The position numbers and the translations under genes are program-made. From contig NZ_CDME01000002.1 in NCBI RefSeq assembly GCF_000826545.1, positions 1,116,001 to 1,180,000 on the forward strand: 64,000 bases of DNA, written 5' to 3'. This DNA comes from Kibdelosporangium sp. MJ126-NF4. GTDB taxonomy: Bacteria; Actinomycetota; Actinomycetes; Mycobacteriales; Pseudonocardiaceae. Of the stretch, positions 8,404-16,591 are shown piece after piece. How positions within the stretch are numbered: the stretch's first letter is position 1; each line of letters starts with the position of its first letter. Below the pieces are notes generated by a model. It had not been told where the DNA came from. It saw only the letters and a list, made by a program, of their open reading frames with translations, and did no database searches.

Positions 8404-10016
8404 AGCCTGTGCTGGAGATTCGTGACCTGCGGGTGACGTACGCGGGTGGGCATGAGGCCGTGTGTGGCGTGGATGTGACGCTGCTGCCGGGGCAGACGCT
8501 GGGGTTGGCCGGTGAGTCCGGGTGTGGCAAGTCGTCGCTGGCGATGTCGGTGCTGCGGCTGTTGCCCAAGGACGCCGACGTGTCGGGGGAGATCCTCCTG
8601 GACGGGGAGGACACCCGGACGATGAGCTGGGGCCGGTTGCGTGCGGTGCGGTGGGCGTCGGCGTCGATCGTGTTCCAGGGCGCGATGCACGCGTTGAACC
8701 CGGTGCGGCGGGTCGGGCAGCAGATCGCGGAGCCGATCCGGTTGCACGCGTCGTTGCCGGAGGAGCAGGTCGACGCGCGGGTGGCGCAGCTGCTGGAGCA
8801 GGTGGAGTTGCCGCCGGAGAAGGCGCGGGCGTATCCGCATGAGCTCTCCGGTGGGCAGAAGCAGCGGGTGATGATCGCGATGGCGTTGGCGTGCGGGCCG
8901 CGGTTGGTGATCGCGGACGAGCCGACGACGGCGTTGGACGTGATCGTGCAGGCGCAGGTGCTGGGGTTGTTGACGCGGTTGGTGGCCGAGCAGGGCATCG
9001 GGCTGGTGATGATCAGCCATGACCTGTCGGTGCTGGGGTCGGTGTGTGAGCGGCTGGCGGTGATGTACCAGGGGCGGATCGTGGAGTTGGGGTCGGCGCC
9101 GACGGTGGTGCACGATCCGCAGCACGCGCATACCCGGGCGTTGGCGGCGGCGTTCCCGACGGTGGGTGACCCGGTGTCGCGGTACGCCCCGGCGACGACG
9201 AACCCGGTGGGCCTGCCGGAGCGGGTGGTGGTGGAGCCGGGGGAGCCGTTGTTGCGCACGGAGTCGCTGCGGGTGGATTTCCACACGCGCGGCGGTGGCT
9301 GGACCCACGCGGTCAAGGACGTGTCGCTGGAGGTGCGGCGCGGGGAGATCGTGGCGCTGGTGGGCCAGTCGGGGTCGGGCAAGACGACGTTGGCGCGCAC
9401 GGTGCTGGGGTTGCAGCAGGCCACCAGTGGGCGGGTGGTGTATGAGGGCAAGCCGGTGCCGACGGGGTCGCGGGGGTTGCGTTCCTATCGGCGTGAGGCC
9501 CAGTTGGTGTTGCAGGACCCGACGAGCGCGTTGAATCCGCGGCACACGGTGTACGAGGCGATCGCGGAGGGTTTGCGGATTCACCGGATGCCGGGTGCGG
9601 AGCGGGAGTTGGTGGCGGCGGCGTTGGAGGCGGCGGAGTTGCGGCCCGCGGAGCGGTTCATGCCGGTGTTGCCGCACCAGTTGTCGGGTGGGCAGCGGCA
9701 GCGGGTGGTGATCGCGGGGGCGTTGGCGTTGCAGCCCCGGCTGCTGGTGGCTGACGAGCCGGTGGCGTCGCTGGACGCGTCGGTGCGCGGCGAGATCCTG
9801 GCGTTGTTGCTGCGGCTGCGCGCGGAGTTGGGGTTGGCGGCGCTGGTGATCACGCACGACCTGGGGCTGGCGTGGAACATCGCCGACCGGGTGGCGGTGA
9901 TGTACCGGGGTGAGCTGGTGGAGGTCGGCGCGGTGGAGCAGGTGTTGCTGCAGCCGCGGCACGAGTACACCAAGTCGTTGTTGGCGGCGTTGCCGGACGT
10001 GTCGCCGGTGACGTGA
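8400..10016 (+). CDS. Peptide ABC transporter ATPase, fused DppD-DppF type
   Basis: One 538-residue protein carries both ATPase domains of a peptide importer. The first has Walker A GESGCGKSS, signature LSGGQKQR and Walker B LVIADEPTTALD (about residues 1-265). The second has GQSGSGKTT, LSGGQRQR and LLVADEPVASLD (about 280-538). Canonical Dpp/Opp systems use two separate genes; such fusions are known in actinobacteria. GTG 8400 overlaps the permease stop (GTGA); the frame is open further upstream, but that part lies inside the permease gene. Confidence 0.93.
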   Translation: MKPVLEIRDLRVTYAGGHEAVCGVDVTLLPGQTLGLAGESGCGKSSLAMSVLRLLPKDADVSGEILLDGEDTRTMSWGRLRAVRWASASIVFQGAMHALNPVRRVGQQIAEPIRLHASLPEEQVDARVAQLLEQVELPPEKARAYPHELSGGQKQRVMIAMALACGPRLVIADEPTTALDVIVQAQVLGLLTRLVAEQGIGLVMISHDLSVLGSVCERLAVMYQGRIVELGSAPTVVHDPQHAHTRALAAAFPTVGDPVSRYAPATTNPVGLPERVVVEPGEPLLRTESLRVDFHTRGGGWTHAVKDVSLEVRRGEIVALVGQSGSGKTTLARTVLGLQQATSGRVVYEGKPVPTGSRGLRSYRREAQLVLQDPTSALNPRHTVYEAIAEGLRIHRMPGAERELVAAALEAAELRPAERFMPVLPHQLSGGQRQRVVIAGALALQPRLLVADEPVASLDASVRGEILALLLRLRAELGLAALVITHDLGLAWNIADRVAVMYRGELVEVGAVEQVLLQPRHEYTKSLLAALPDVSPVT

Positions 10017-10066
10017 GGATGATCGGGACGCGCGGCGCGGGAAACCGGGTTACCGTGGTGTTTCCG

Positions 10067-10092
10067 GGGTGTGCGGGCCGCATAGCACACCC
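10067..10092 (+). terminator. Candidate hairpin terminator after the ABC operon
   Basis: GGGTGTGC (10067-10074) and GCACACCC (10085-10092) form an 8-bp perfect stem with a 10-base loop, 50 bases after the operon stop. There is no T-run, as is common in high-GC actinomycetes. A weaker 6-bp stem (GGAAAC/GTTTCC, 10040-10065) precedes it. Confidence 0.4.
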
Positions 10093-10164
10093 GTCGAACA
10101 GTGATCTGAACCACGGGTGTCCCTGATCGCACGTCTGGGGACGGTGTGTAACCTGCTAGACGCC

Positions 10165-11769
10165 ATGGCCACCACCACAGATCCGGCGCCGAACCTGGAA
10201 ACCACTTTGGGTGCTGACACCGACAAGACCGGAGATTCCGGCAAGCCCGCGATGGGCATGCCGGTGCGTACGATCGCGCTCGGCACGCTCGGCACTGTCC
10301 TGATCCTGCTCACGGCCGTCGGCGCGGCCGGGATCCTTGTCCGCGACCCGGTCCTGGGCAACGGCCCGTTGTCGTGGATCCGCTACGGCCACGGCAAGAT
10401 GCTGGCCACTGCCGTCCTGTACATCGGGTTCGCGCTCGTGGTGTGGGCCTGGGTGCGACTGGGCCGGCATGTGCTGGCCGGTCGTGTGGACGCCCGCGCG
10501 GTGCTGACCGCGGCGCTGTGCTGGATGGCGCCGCTGGTGTTCTCGCCGCCGGTGTTCACCCGTGACGTGTTCTCCTACCTGGGGCAGGGCACGTTGCCGC
10601 TGCACGGGTTTGACCCGTACGCGGTGGGCCCGGCCCAGTTGGAGAACATCCCGGACATCTCGCAGAACGTGCACTCGTTCTGGCAGACCACCCCGGCGCC
10701 GTACGGCCCGATGTTCATCCTGGTCGCCAAAGGTGTCGTGTCGATCACCGGCAGTGACGCGATCATGGGTGTGATCCTGATGCGGCTGGCCCTGGCGATC
10801 GGCCTCGGCCTGCTGATCTGGGCGCTGCCCGGGCTGGTCAAGCACCTGGGTGGGAAGCTGCCGGTGGCGTTGTGGCTGGCGGTGGCCAGCCCGATGACGG
10901 TGGTGCACCTGTTCGGTGGCCCGCACAACGACATCCTGATGGTGGGCCTGCTCGCGGCGGGCACGTTGTGCGTGCTCAACCGCAAACACGTGCTGGGGAT
11001 CGTGCTGGCGACGCTGGCGATGGCGGTGAAGGCCTCCGCGGCCCCGGCGCTGCCGTTCCTGGTGTGGGTGTGGGCCAAGCATCTGACGTCCACGTTCTGG
11101 CGCAACTTCGTGCGCGCCGCGGCCCTGTCGATCGGGATCTTCGCGGCGACGTTCACGGCGGTGACCCTGGCCGCCGGGGTGAACCTGGGCTGGTTCCCGG
11201 CGTTGCGGGCACCGGCGATGATCGTGAACTGGATGTCGCCGCCGACCGCGGTGGGCGAGTTCCTGCACTGGGTGACGGCGCTGCTGTTCAACGTGTCCAA
11301 GGACCCGTTCGTCATGGTCACCCGCGCCATCGGCGCGTTGCTGCTGGTGTACATCTTCGTCAAGCAGTGGTGGGCGGCCCGCGACGGCGGCGCGGACGCG
11401 GTCCGTCGCATGGCGATCGTGCTGCTGTGTGTCGCGGTGCTCTCGCCCGCGACGCTGCCGTGGTACCTGACGTGGGGCTTCGTGATCGCCGCCGCGTTGC
11501 CGTGGCAGGTCAACCGGCTGCCGATGGTGGTGGGTTTCGCGGTGTTCCTCGTGCTGACCTACTCACCCGCCGGTGAGGACCAGCTGTACAACTACCCGTT
11601 CATGGCGGCCGCGGTCCTGGTGTCGATCCTGGCGGCGAAGGCGTTGACCACGATCGACCCGCTGAACATGTTCGGTCACAAGCGGCCCGCGCTGGTCGAC
11701 GTCGGCCCAGCCCCCACCCGGGCGCCGACGCCGACGCCGGGTGAGACCAAGAACCCCGTGGTGGATTGA
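10165..11769 (+). CDS. Polyprenol-phosphomannose-dependent alpha-1,6-mannosyltransferase (MptB-like)
   Basis: A 534-residue polytopic membrane protein with about 12-13 helices and a GT-C glycosyltransferase pattern. The acidic loop near the first helices (FTRDVFSYLGQG), HGFDPYAVGP and TTPAPYGPMF are characteristic of the MptA/MptB family. These enzymes use polyprenyl-phosphate-mannose on the outer membrane face to build the alpha-1,6-mannan backbone of lipomannan-type glycolipids in actinobacteria. ATG 10165 (MATTTDP) is preferred to the upstream in-frame ATG 10117. MptA cannot be excluded as the closer relative. Confidence 0.72.
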   Translation: MATTTDPAPNLETTLGADTDKTGDSGKPAMGMPVRTIALGTLGTVLILLTAVGAAGILVRDPVLGNGPLSWIRYGHGKMLATAVLYIGFALVVWAWVRLGRHVLAGRVDARAVLTAALCWMAPLVFSPPVFTRDVFSYLGQGTLPLHGFDPYAVGPAQLENIPDISQNVHSFWQTTPAPYGPMFILVAKGVVSITGSDAIMGVILMRLALAIGLGLLIWALPGLVKHLGGKLPVALWLAVASPMTVVHLFGGPHNDILMVGLLAAGTLCVLNRKHVLGIVLATLAMAVKASAAPALPFLVWVWAKHLTSTFWRNFVRAAALSIGIFAATFTAVTLAAGVNLGWFPALRAPAMIVNWMSPPTAVGEFLHWVTALLFNVSKDPFVMVTRAIGALLLVYIFVKQWWAARDGGADAVRRMAIVLLCVAVLSPATLPWYLTWGFVIAAALPWQVNRLPMVVGFAVFLVLTYSPAGEDQLYNYPFMAAAVLVSILAAKALTTIDPLNMFGHKRPALVDVGPAPTRAPTPTPGETKNPVVD

Positions 11770-12508
11770 CGCTCCTGCTGACCCGGTCGGATGTGACAGC
11801 GCTGCTGGACATCGACCGGGCGCTGCTGGACATCGACCGGGCACTGGAGGTCCTCGCCGCCGGGTTCCGCGCTGATCCCCGGGCTGCTCGCGGGCGTCGA
11901 GGCGTACACGGTGCAAGTACCCCGCCGCGTCCCGCCGCTGCGGGGCGTGATTTGCCTGCACAGCCTCGCCACGGGTGAGCTGCTGGCGTTAGTGGACTCG
12001 GCGAGTGTGCCCTCGCGGCGCCCCGAGCCCGCACCCTGGGGTTTGTCGGCGCGGGCGCGCAAGCGGCGATGACCTGGGCCGGTTTGCGGCGCCCGCGGAC
12101 CTGGGACACCGTCGTGGCCACCGACCTGGATCCGGCGCGGGCCGCCGCGCTGGCGGGCGCGGCCGAGGTGGACGTGGTCGTGCTGGCCACATGGTCCCGA
12201 CGAGTCTCGGCGCGGACGAACCCGGCACGAGCGAACTGTCGCGGTCCGTGCTCGAGGCCAGCCGGGTGATCGTCGACGACCTGGCCCTGGTCACCACATC
12301 GGGGGCGTTGGGCACCGCAGGACTTGCACAGAACGCTGCCGACGGCACACTTTCGGATGTTCTGCGTGGGGTGATCCCCGCGCACGTGCAGGGCCCGAGC
12401 GTGTACACGCCGGTGGGTCTGCCGTGGCAGGATCTGGCCCTGGCGTGGGAGTTGTACACGGCCGCGGCCCGCGCGGGCACCGGCACACACCTCGACCTGC
12501 TGGCCTGA
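11766..12508 (+). pseudogene. Decayed ornithine cyclodeaminase / mu-crystallin family gene
   Basis: Pieces of one ornithine cyclodeaminase-like protein are spread over different frames. The N-terminus (TLLLTRSDVTALLDID, from TTG 11766) carries an in-frame 21-bp duplication. Next comes RGVICLHSLATGELLALVDSAS (read across about 11920-12008) in a second frame. The NAD-binding TLGFVGAGAQAAM (about 12032-12070) and DLDPARAAALAG follow, and then SLGADEPGTSELSRSVL through VGLPWQDLALAWELYTAAAR to GTHLDLLA at 12508. Segments between the conserved blocks are missing. Several frameshifts and deletions make this a clear pseudogene. It begins on the stop codon of the mannosyltransferase gene. Confidence 0.85.
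11799..11840 (+). repeat. 21-bp perfect tandem duplication
   Basis: The 21-base unit at 11799-11819 is repeated exactly at 11820-11840, duplicating seven codons (ALLDIDR) at the start of the ornithine cyclodeaminase remnant. It is a replication-slippage type lesion and one of the marks of decay. Confidence 0.95.
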
Positions 12509-12575
12509 AATCCGGCCACCCGGTCAGTTCCTGGCTGTGACCGAGCCCGCACACAGGGTGGTCGATCATGGGTGT

Positions 12576-12581
12576 TACGTT
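12576..12581 (+). promoter_or_regulatory. -10 element for a leaderless TetR gene
   Basis: TACGTT matches the actinobacterial -10 (TANNNT) and ends 6 bases before ATG 12588. There is no Shine-Dalgarno sequence, so transcription probably starts at the start codon. Confidence 0.5.
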
Positions 12582-12587
12582 GCGCCG

Positions 12588-13208
12588 ATGCAGCCGAAGA
12601 CCCGCACGATCGGCCGGGACGGGCCCTCGTTCATCGAGGTGGCCAGGCGCGCGCAGATCGTCGAGTGCGCCATCGAGACCATCGCCTCCGTCGGCTACGC
12701 GCAGGCGTCGCTGAACCAGATCGCGGAGCGGGCCGGCATCTCCAAAAGCGTGATCTCCTACCACTTCACCGGCAAGGACGAACTGATCCAGCAGGTGCTG
12801 GCCGACGTCAGCCAGGCGGGCGCGGCCCTGATGTGGCCGAAGGTGCAGGCGGAGACGACCTCGGCGGGCATGCTGCGCGCCTACCTGCGTTCCCACCTGG
12901 ACTTCATGCGCACCCACCCGTACCACGTCGCGGCGGTGTCGGAGATCCTGATCTACCACCGCACCCAGACCGACCTGGACCCGGACACCACGCCACTGGA
13001 GGAGCGGCTGCGCCAAGGGCAACGCGACGGCGAGTTCCGGCAGTTCTCGCCGCGGCTGATGGCGTGGACGATCCGCGCGGCACTCGACGAGGTCGCCCGC
13101 CAGTACGTCGCCAACCCGACGCTGGACCTGGACGAATGCGCCCGGGAACTGGTCGAGACGTTCGCCACCGCGACAGCGTCGGCGCGCGCGGCGGCCATCA
13201 GCGAGTGA
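12588..13208 (+). CDS. TetR family transcriptional regulator
   Basis: A 206-residue TetR repressor. The N-terminal helix-turn-helix reads ASLNQIAERAGISKSVISYHF and is followed by GKDELIQQVLADV. The C-terminal ligand-binding part is all-helical and of the usual length. ATG 12588 is supported by the leaderless promoter geometry; an upstream GTG at 12537 would add sequence that does not look like a TetR N-terminus. It converges on the SDR gene with an 11-base overlap of 3' ends. Its target is not obvious, since both neighbours are otherwise accounted for. Confidence 0.88.
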   Translation: MQPKTRTIGRDGPSFIEVARRAQIVECAIETIASVGYAQASLNQIAERAGISKSVISYHFTGKDELIQQVLADVSQAGAALMWPKVQAETTSAGMLRAYLRSHLDFMRTHPYHVAAVSEILIYHRTQTDLDPDTTPLEERLRQGQRDGEFRQFSPRLMAWTIRAALDEVARQYVANPTLDLDECARELVETFATATASARAAAISE

Positions 13209-13902
13209 CGGCTAGGCCGGGGTAGAGCACGCTCGGGTGCTCGGCCAACGCGGCCTTGACCCCGACGCTGTCGGTGTCCGCGACCACCTCGATCTCCCCC
13301 GCCTCGATACCGTCCAGCGCGGCGCGCACCACATCGGCGGGGTCGTTTTTGGGCACGTCGAACCCGGCCATCATGTCGGTGTCCGTGCTGGCCATCACCA
13401 GCGCGGTGACCTGGGTGCGTTGAGCGGCCAGTTCCAGCCGCACACTGTTGGTCATGCTCCACGCGGCGGCCTTGGACGCGGAGTACCCGGCGGAGCCCTG
13501 ATAGGACACCCACGACAGGACCGACAGCACGTTGAGCACCGCGCCGCCACCGGCCAGCGCCGGTGCGAACGCGCGGATGACCCGCAGCGGGCCGAAGAAG
13601 TTGGTGTCCATCTCCCGGTGGATGTCGGCGAGGTCACCGGTGACCAGGTCGGTGAACACGGTGAGACCGGCGTTGTTGACCAGCAGGTCGACATCGGCAG
13701 CGGCGGCCGCGGCGGCGGTGACCGACGCGGGATCGGTGACATCCAGGGCCAGTGGGACCACCCCGGGGATGTCGACCGACTCGGGGCGGCGGGCGGCGGC
13801 GTAGACCGTGGCCGCGCCGCGGTCGAGCAGGGCCTGGGCGAAGTGGCGGCCGAGGCCACGGCCAGCGCCGGTGACCAGGGCGGTCGAGCCTGCGATCCGC
13901 AT
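13198..13902 (-). CDS. SDR family oxidoreductase
   Basis: A classical short-chain dehydrogenase of 234 residues: TGAGRGLG cofactor motif at residues 11-18, the NNAG motif near 78, an active-site serine in the SVLSWVSYQGS region and YSASK (Tyr-X3-Lys) near 142. The Arg-Arg after strand 2 (AAARRPES) suggests NADP preference. The substrate is unknown. It is divergent from the MerR gene at 14047, and its upstream region carries the same dyad as that gene, so it is a probable target of that regulator. Confidence 0.9.
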   Translation of the reverse strand: MRIAGSTALVTGAGRGLGRHFAQALLDRGAATVYAAARRPESVDIPGVVPLALDVTDPASVTAAAAAAADVDLLVNNAGLTVFTDLVTGDLADIHREMDTNFFGPLRVIRAFAPALAGGGAVLNVLSVLSWVSYQGSAGYSASKAAAWSMTNSVRLELAAQRTQVTALVMASTDTDMMAGFDVPKNDPADVVRAALDGIEAGEIEVVADTDSVGVKAALAEHPSVLYPGLAVTR

Positions 13903-13952
13903 GATGTCTCCCTGAGCGGGTGGGGTCGGGTGTGCTGACCCGAATCCTGGTC

Positions 13953-13970
13953 CCTGACGTTGACGTCAGG
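13953..13970. promoter_or_regulatory. MerR-type operator dyad, site 1 (SDR side)
   Basis: CCTGACGTTGACGTCAGG is a near-perfect inverted repeat 51-68 bases upstream of the SDR start. It shares the CCTGAC...GTNAGG architecture with the dyads at 14021-14038 and 14515-14533. Confidence 0.7.
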
Positions 13971-14020
13971 TTCACGCGAATGTCGCGCGGATCACCGTCC
14001 ACGTCGGCACCACACCCCAA

Positions 14021-14040
14021 CCTGACACTGATGTTAGGTT
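14021..14040. promoter_or_regulatory. MerR-type operator dyad, site 2, overlapping the MerR -10
   Basis: CCTGACACTGATGTTAGG (14021-14038) is an inverted repeat extended by CCCAA/TTGGG flanks. The -10 hexamer TAGGTT (14035-14040) lies inside it, 6 bases before ATG 14047, which implies a leaderless and autoregulated gene. Confidence 0.7.
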
Positions 14041-14046
14041 GGGTCT

Positions 14047-14442
14047 ATGCGGATCGGGGAAGTGGCCGAGCGTGCCGGGGTGAGCGTGCGCGCCCTGCGC
14101 TACTACGAGCAGCAGGGCCTGCTGAGCTCCACCCGCACCACCGGCGGCCAGCGCCGCTACCCCGAGGACGCCGTCGTGCGGGTCGAGCTGATCCAGCGGC
14201 TCTACGCCGCCGGGCTGTCGAGCCCCACGATCAGGGACCTGCTGCCGTGCGTGGTGGCGGGAGTGAGCACACCGCAGTCGCGGGCCCGGCTACGCGCGGA
14301 GAAAACACGCCTCGACGAGCACATCGCGGACCTGCAACACACCCGCGACCGTCTCGAGGACGTCATCGCCCTGTCCGAGCGGCCGAACGCGCACTGCCCC
14401 CTCGTCATCGACGAGCAGGAACCGACGCTCACCGTCGGCTAG
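14047..14442 (+). CDS. MerR family transcriptional regulator
   Basis: A compact 131-residue MerR protein: RIGEVAERAGVSVRALRYYE winged helix, GGQRRYPEDAV wing, then a coiled-coil dimerisation helix (about 80-118, RLRAEKTRLDEHIADLQHT). The short tail has a single cysteine (AHCPLV), so it is not an evident metal or SoxR-type iron-sulfur sensor. The gene lacks a ribosome-binding site and is probably leaderless. Matching dyads stand before this gene, before the divergent SDR and before the following DUF3224 gene, so all three probably form its regulon. Confidence 0.9.
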   Translation: MRIGEVAERAGVSVRALRYYEQQGLLSSTRTTGGQRRYPEDAVVRVELIQRLYAAGLSSPTIRDLLPCVVAGVSTPQSRARLRAEKTRLDEHIADLQHTRDRLEDVIALSERPNAHCPLVIDEQEPTLTVG

Positions 14443-14514
14443 CCACGCCCGCGCGGTACCGCCCGGGGGTGCGCGGTCAGGTGACCGGGACCGAGTCGAG
14501 GAACTCCACCCCAT

Positions 14515-14533
14515 CCTGACAGTGGATGTCAGG
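14515..14533. promoter_or_regulatory. MerR-type operator dyad, site 3 (DUF3224 side)
   Basis: CCTGACAGTGGATGTCAGG is an inverted repeat 23-41 bases upstream of ATG 14556. It has the same half-sites as sites 1 and 2 but a centre one base longer. Confidence 0.7.
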
Positions 14534-14555
14534 TACCCGGGGCAGGATGCCCGGC

Positions 14556-14942
14556 ATGGACGTCACCGCGAAGTTCGAGATCACCGGCTGGGAACAGTCG
14601 ACCTACGACGAGCCCGCCGAGGGCCCGCCGCTGGGCGAGGCCACCATCACCAAGACCTACAGCGGCCCGCTGGAGGCCACCGGGCAGGTGCGCATGCTGG
14701 CCTGTCAGACCGGTGAGAACCCCACCGACGGCGCCGGGTACATGGCCCAGGAACGCGTCACCGGCGCCCTCGAGGGCCGCGGTGGCACGTTCGTGCTGCA
14801 GCACGGCGCCTGCGGCGGGCCCGGCGGCACCGAGCAGTACGGGTTCGTCGTGCCCGGCAGCGGCACCGGGGAGCTGGCGGGGATGTCGGGCACGTGCCGG
14901 GTGCGGCACGGTGAGATCACGCTGGACTATCGGCTGGGCTGA
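14556..14942 (+). CDS. DUF3224 domain protein
   Basis: A 128-residue single-domain beta-rich protein with the DUF3224 features: the opening AKFEITGWEQSTYDE, ATITKTYSG and the closing GTCRVRHGEITLDY. The fold is related to allene-oxide-cyclase-like barrels; function is unknown. ATG 14556 is chosen because its N-terminus begins right at the family start and GGCAGGA lies upstream; ATG 14547 is possible. It is the third gene behind the shared MerR dyad. Its 3' end overlaps the S66 peptidase by 26 bases. Confidence 0.8.
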   Translation: MDVTAKFEITGWEQSTYDEPAEGPPLGEATITKTYSGPLEATGQVRMLACQTGENPTDGAGYMAQERVTGALEGRGGTFVLQHGACGGPGGTEQYGFVVPGSGTGELAGMSGTCRVRHGEITLDYRLG

Positions 14943-15834
14943 GCGCCGGTTCGAGGATCGTCAGGGTGCCGTTGTCGGCGTCCAGCTCCGCCTGGACCCC
15001 CAGCGGCACCGTCAGCTGCGCCGGGCAGTGCCCGAACCCCAGCTCCCACAGTGTCGGGATGCCCAGCGACGCCACCAGGTCGTGCAGGATCGCCTCCACC
15101 ACCTCCGGGTCGCCGCAGTCGGTCCACGACCCCAGCGCGATCCCGTTCACCCCGGTGAACCAGCCCGAACGCAGCAGCGCCGTGAGGATCCGGTCCAGCC
15201 GGTAGGTGTCCTCGGTGACGTCCTCCAGCAGCAGGATCGCGTCGCGCGGCGGCGGGGCGAACCCCAACAGGCTCGCGTTGCCGCCGACCAGCACACCCCG
15301 CGCCTGGCCGTGCACCATCGTGGCGGTGTCCGGCCCGGTCAGCACCTGTGTCTTCTCCGGCTCGAACAGTGTCTGGCGCAAATGCTCCCGCGCGGTGTCG
15401 TCGTTGACGAACGCGTCGGTGGCGGGCATCGGCGCGAACAGCGTCGCCACGTTCAGGTGCTGCGCGAACGCCTCGTGCAGCACGGTGATGTCGCTGGACC
15501 CGGCGAACACCTTCGGCGCCGCCGCGGCCATCGCGCCCCAGTCCAGCAGGTCGACCATCCGCAGCGTGCCGTACCCGCCGCGGACGCAGAACACCGCGTC
15601 CACCTCCGGGTCGCACCAGGCGCGCTGCAGGTCCGCGGCGCGGTCGGCGTCCGTGCCCGCCAGGTAGGGCAGTCGCGGGTGCCGGTCGGTCACGTGCTTG
15701 CCCAGCCGCACCCGCAGCCCCCACGACTCCAGGTGCTTGATGCTCGACGCCAGCAGATACGGCGTGACCGGCCCGGACGGGGCGACCAGCGCGACACACG
15801 AGCCCGGCCGCAGCCGGGCGGGATGGATCTTCAC
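14917..15834 (-). CDS. S66 family LD-carboxypeptidase / MccF-like peptidase
   Basis: The 305-residue product has the S66 serine nucleophile elbow (FAGSSDITVLHEAF), the RGGYGTLRMVDLLDW segment before it, and the C-terminal part with LLEDVTED and FGHCPAQLTVPLG that supplies the Glu and His of the triad. Family members cleave the tetrapeptide L,D-bond in murein recycling or inactivate microcin-C-like aminoacyl nucleotides; sequence alone does not decide. GTG 15834 follows a GGAG box by 5 bases and starts at the family N-terminus. No signal peptide, so cytoplasmic. Confidence 0.88.
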   Translation of the reverse strand: MKIHPARLRPGSCVALVAPSGPVTPYLLASSIKHLESWGLRVRLGKHVTDRHPRLPYLAGTDADRAADLQRAWCDPEVDAVFCVRGGYGTLRMVDLLDWGAMAAAAPKVFAGSSDITVLHEAFAQHLNVATLFAPMPATDAFVNDDTAREHLRQTLFEPEKTQVLTGPDTATMVHGQARGVLVGGNASLLGFAPPPRDAILLLEDVTEDTYRLDRILTALLRSGWFTGVNGIALGSWTDCGDPEVVEAILHDLVASLGIPTLWELGFGHCPAQLTVPLGVQAELDADNGTLTILEPALSPADSPA

Positions 15835-15924
15835 CTGAACTCCAAGTCCCGGCTGGCGGGGGTGCGGGTCACCAGGCGCGTGCGCCTGTGGTGGTCGATG
15901 ATCACCCACCAGCCTGCCACGGCG

Positions 15925-16587
15925 TCACCCGCCGACAGTCGCCGAGGTCCCGGTGGCGGTCGACGGGCCCAGGCCGGTCAGGAAATGGTCGACCACCCGG
16001 TCGAGGTAGTCGGAACGGCTGCCGCGGGATGGTGGTTGTTCGATTCCCAGGAGCAGTCGTTCCCGCGGGTCGAACAGGACCATGCCGCTGAACACGCGTG
16101 CCGCCTCGTGCGGGTCGGGGCAGTGCAGCAGTCCCCGCGCGGCGGCGTCGCGCAGGACAGCGGCGACGGCGTCGTCGACGTGTCGGATCCCCTCGTCGTA
16201 GACGAGCCGCCCCAGCTGGGGGAACCGGCCTGACTCGGCGAAGGTCAGGCGTTGCATTTTCAGGCCTTCGTCGCTGGTGAGCACGTCCAGCAGCAGGGTA
16301 CCGGCGTGCGTGAGCGCCTCTTTCGGGTCGCGGGCGGTGTGGGGCGTGTCGACCGCGTGGCGCAAGGGCTCGACGATGCGTTCCCGGAACGAGTTGACCA
16401 GCTCCAGGAACAGGGCTTCCTTGTTGTCGAAATGCCGGTACAGCGTTTCCAGGGAACAGCCCGCGTGCTCGGCGATGGCCCGGACCGACGTGCCCGCGTA
16501 GCCGCGGTCGAGCAGCACGGTCAACGCCGCGGCCGCGATCTGTCCTCGCCGGACGGGACCGCGGCGCGGCCGTTGCCGGGCTGTCAT
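15925..16587 (-). CDS. TetR family transcriptional regulator
   Basis: A 220-residue TetR protein with helix-turn-helix TSVRAIAEHAGCSLETLYRHF and FDNKEALFLELV. The C-terminal region resembles the TetR_C group regulating efflux or oxidoreductase genes. It starts 4 bases after the stop of the FAD monooxygenase on the same strand, so it is second in that operon and likely controls it by feedback. Confidence 0.88.
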   Translation of the reverse strand: MTARQRPRRGPVRRGQIAAAALTVLLDRGYAGTSVRAIAEHAGCSLETLYRHFDNKEALFLELVNSFRERIVEPLRHAVDTPHTARDPKEALTHAGTLLLDVLTSDEGLKMQRLTFAESGRFPQLGRLVYDEGIRHVDDAVAAVLRDAAARGLLHCPDPHEAARVFSGMVLFDPRERLLLGIEQPPSRGSRSDYLDRVVDHFLTGLGPSTATGTSATVGG

Positions 16588-16591
16588 CGAC

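Noticed and set aside
8100..9962. 620-codon minus-strand open frame opposite the fused ATPase gene
   Set aside because: The composition (Gln, Arg, His, Pro repeats) is that of antisense to a GC-rich gene, and the plus strand has two complete ABC domains.
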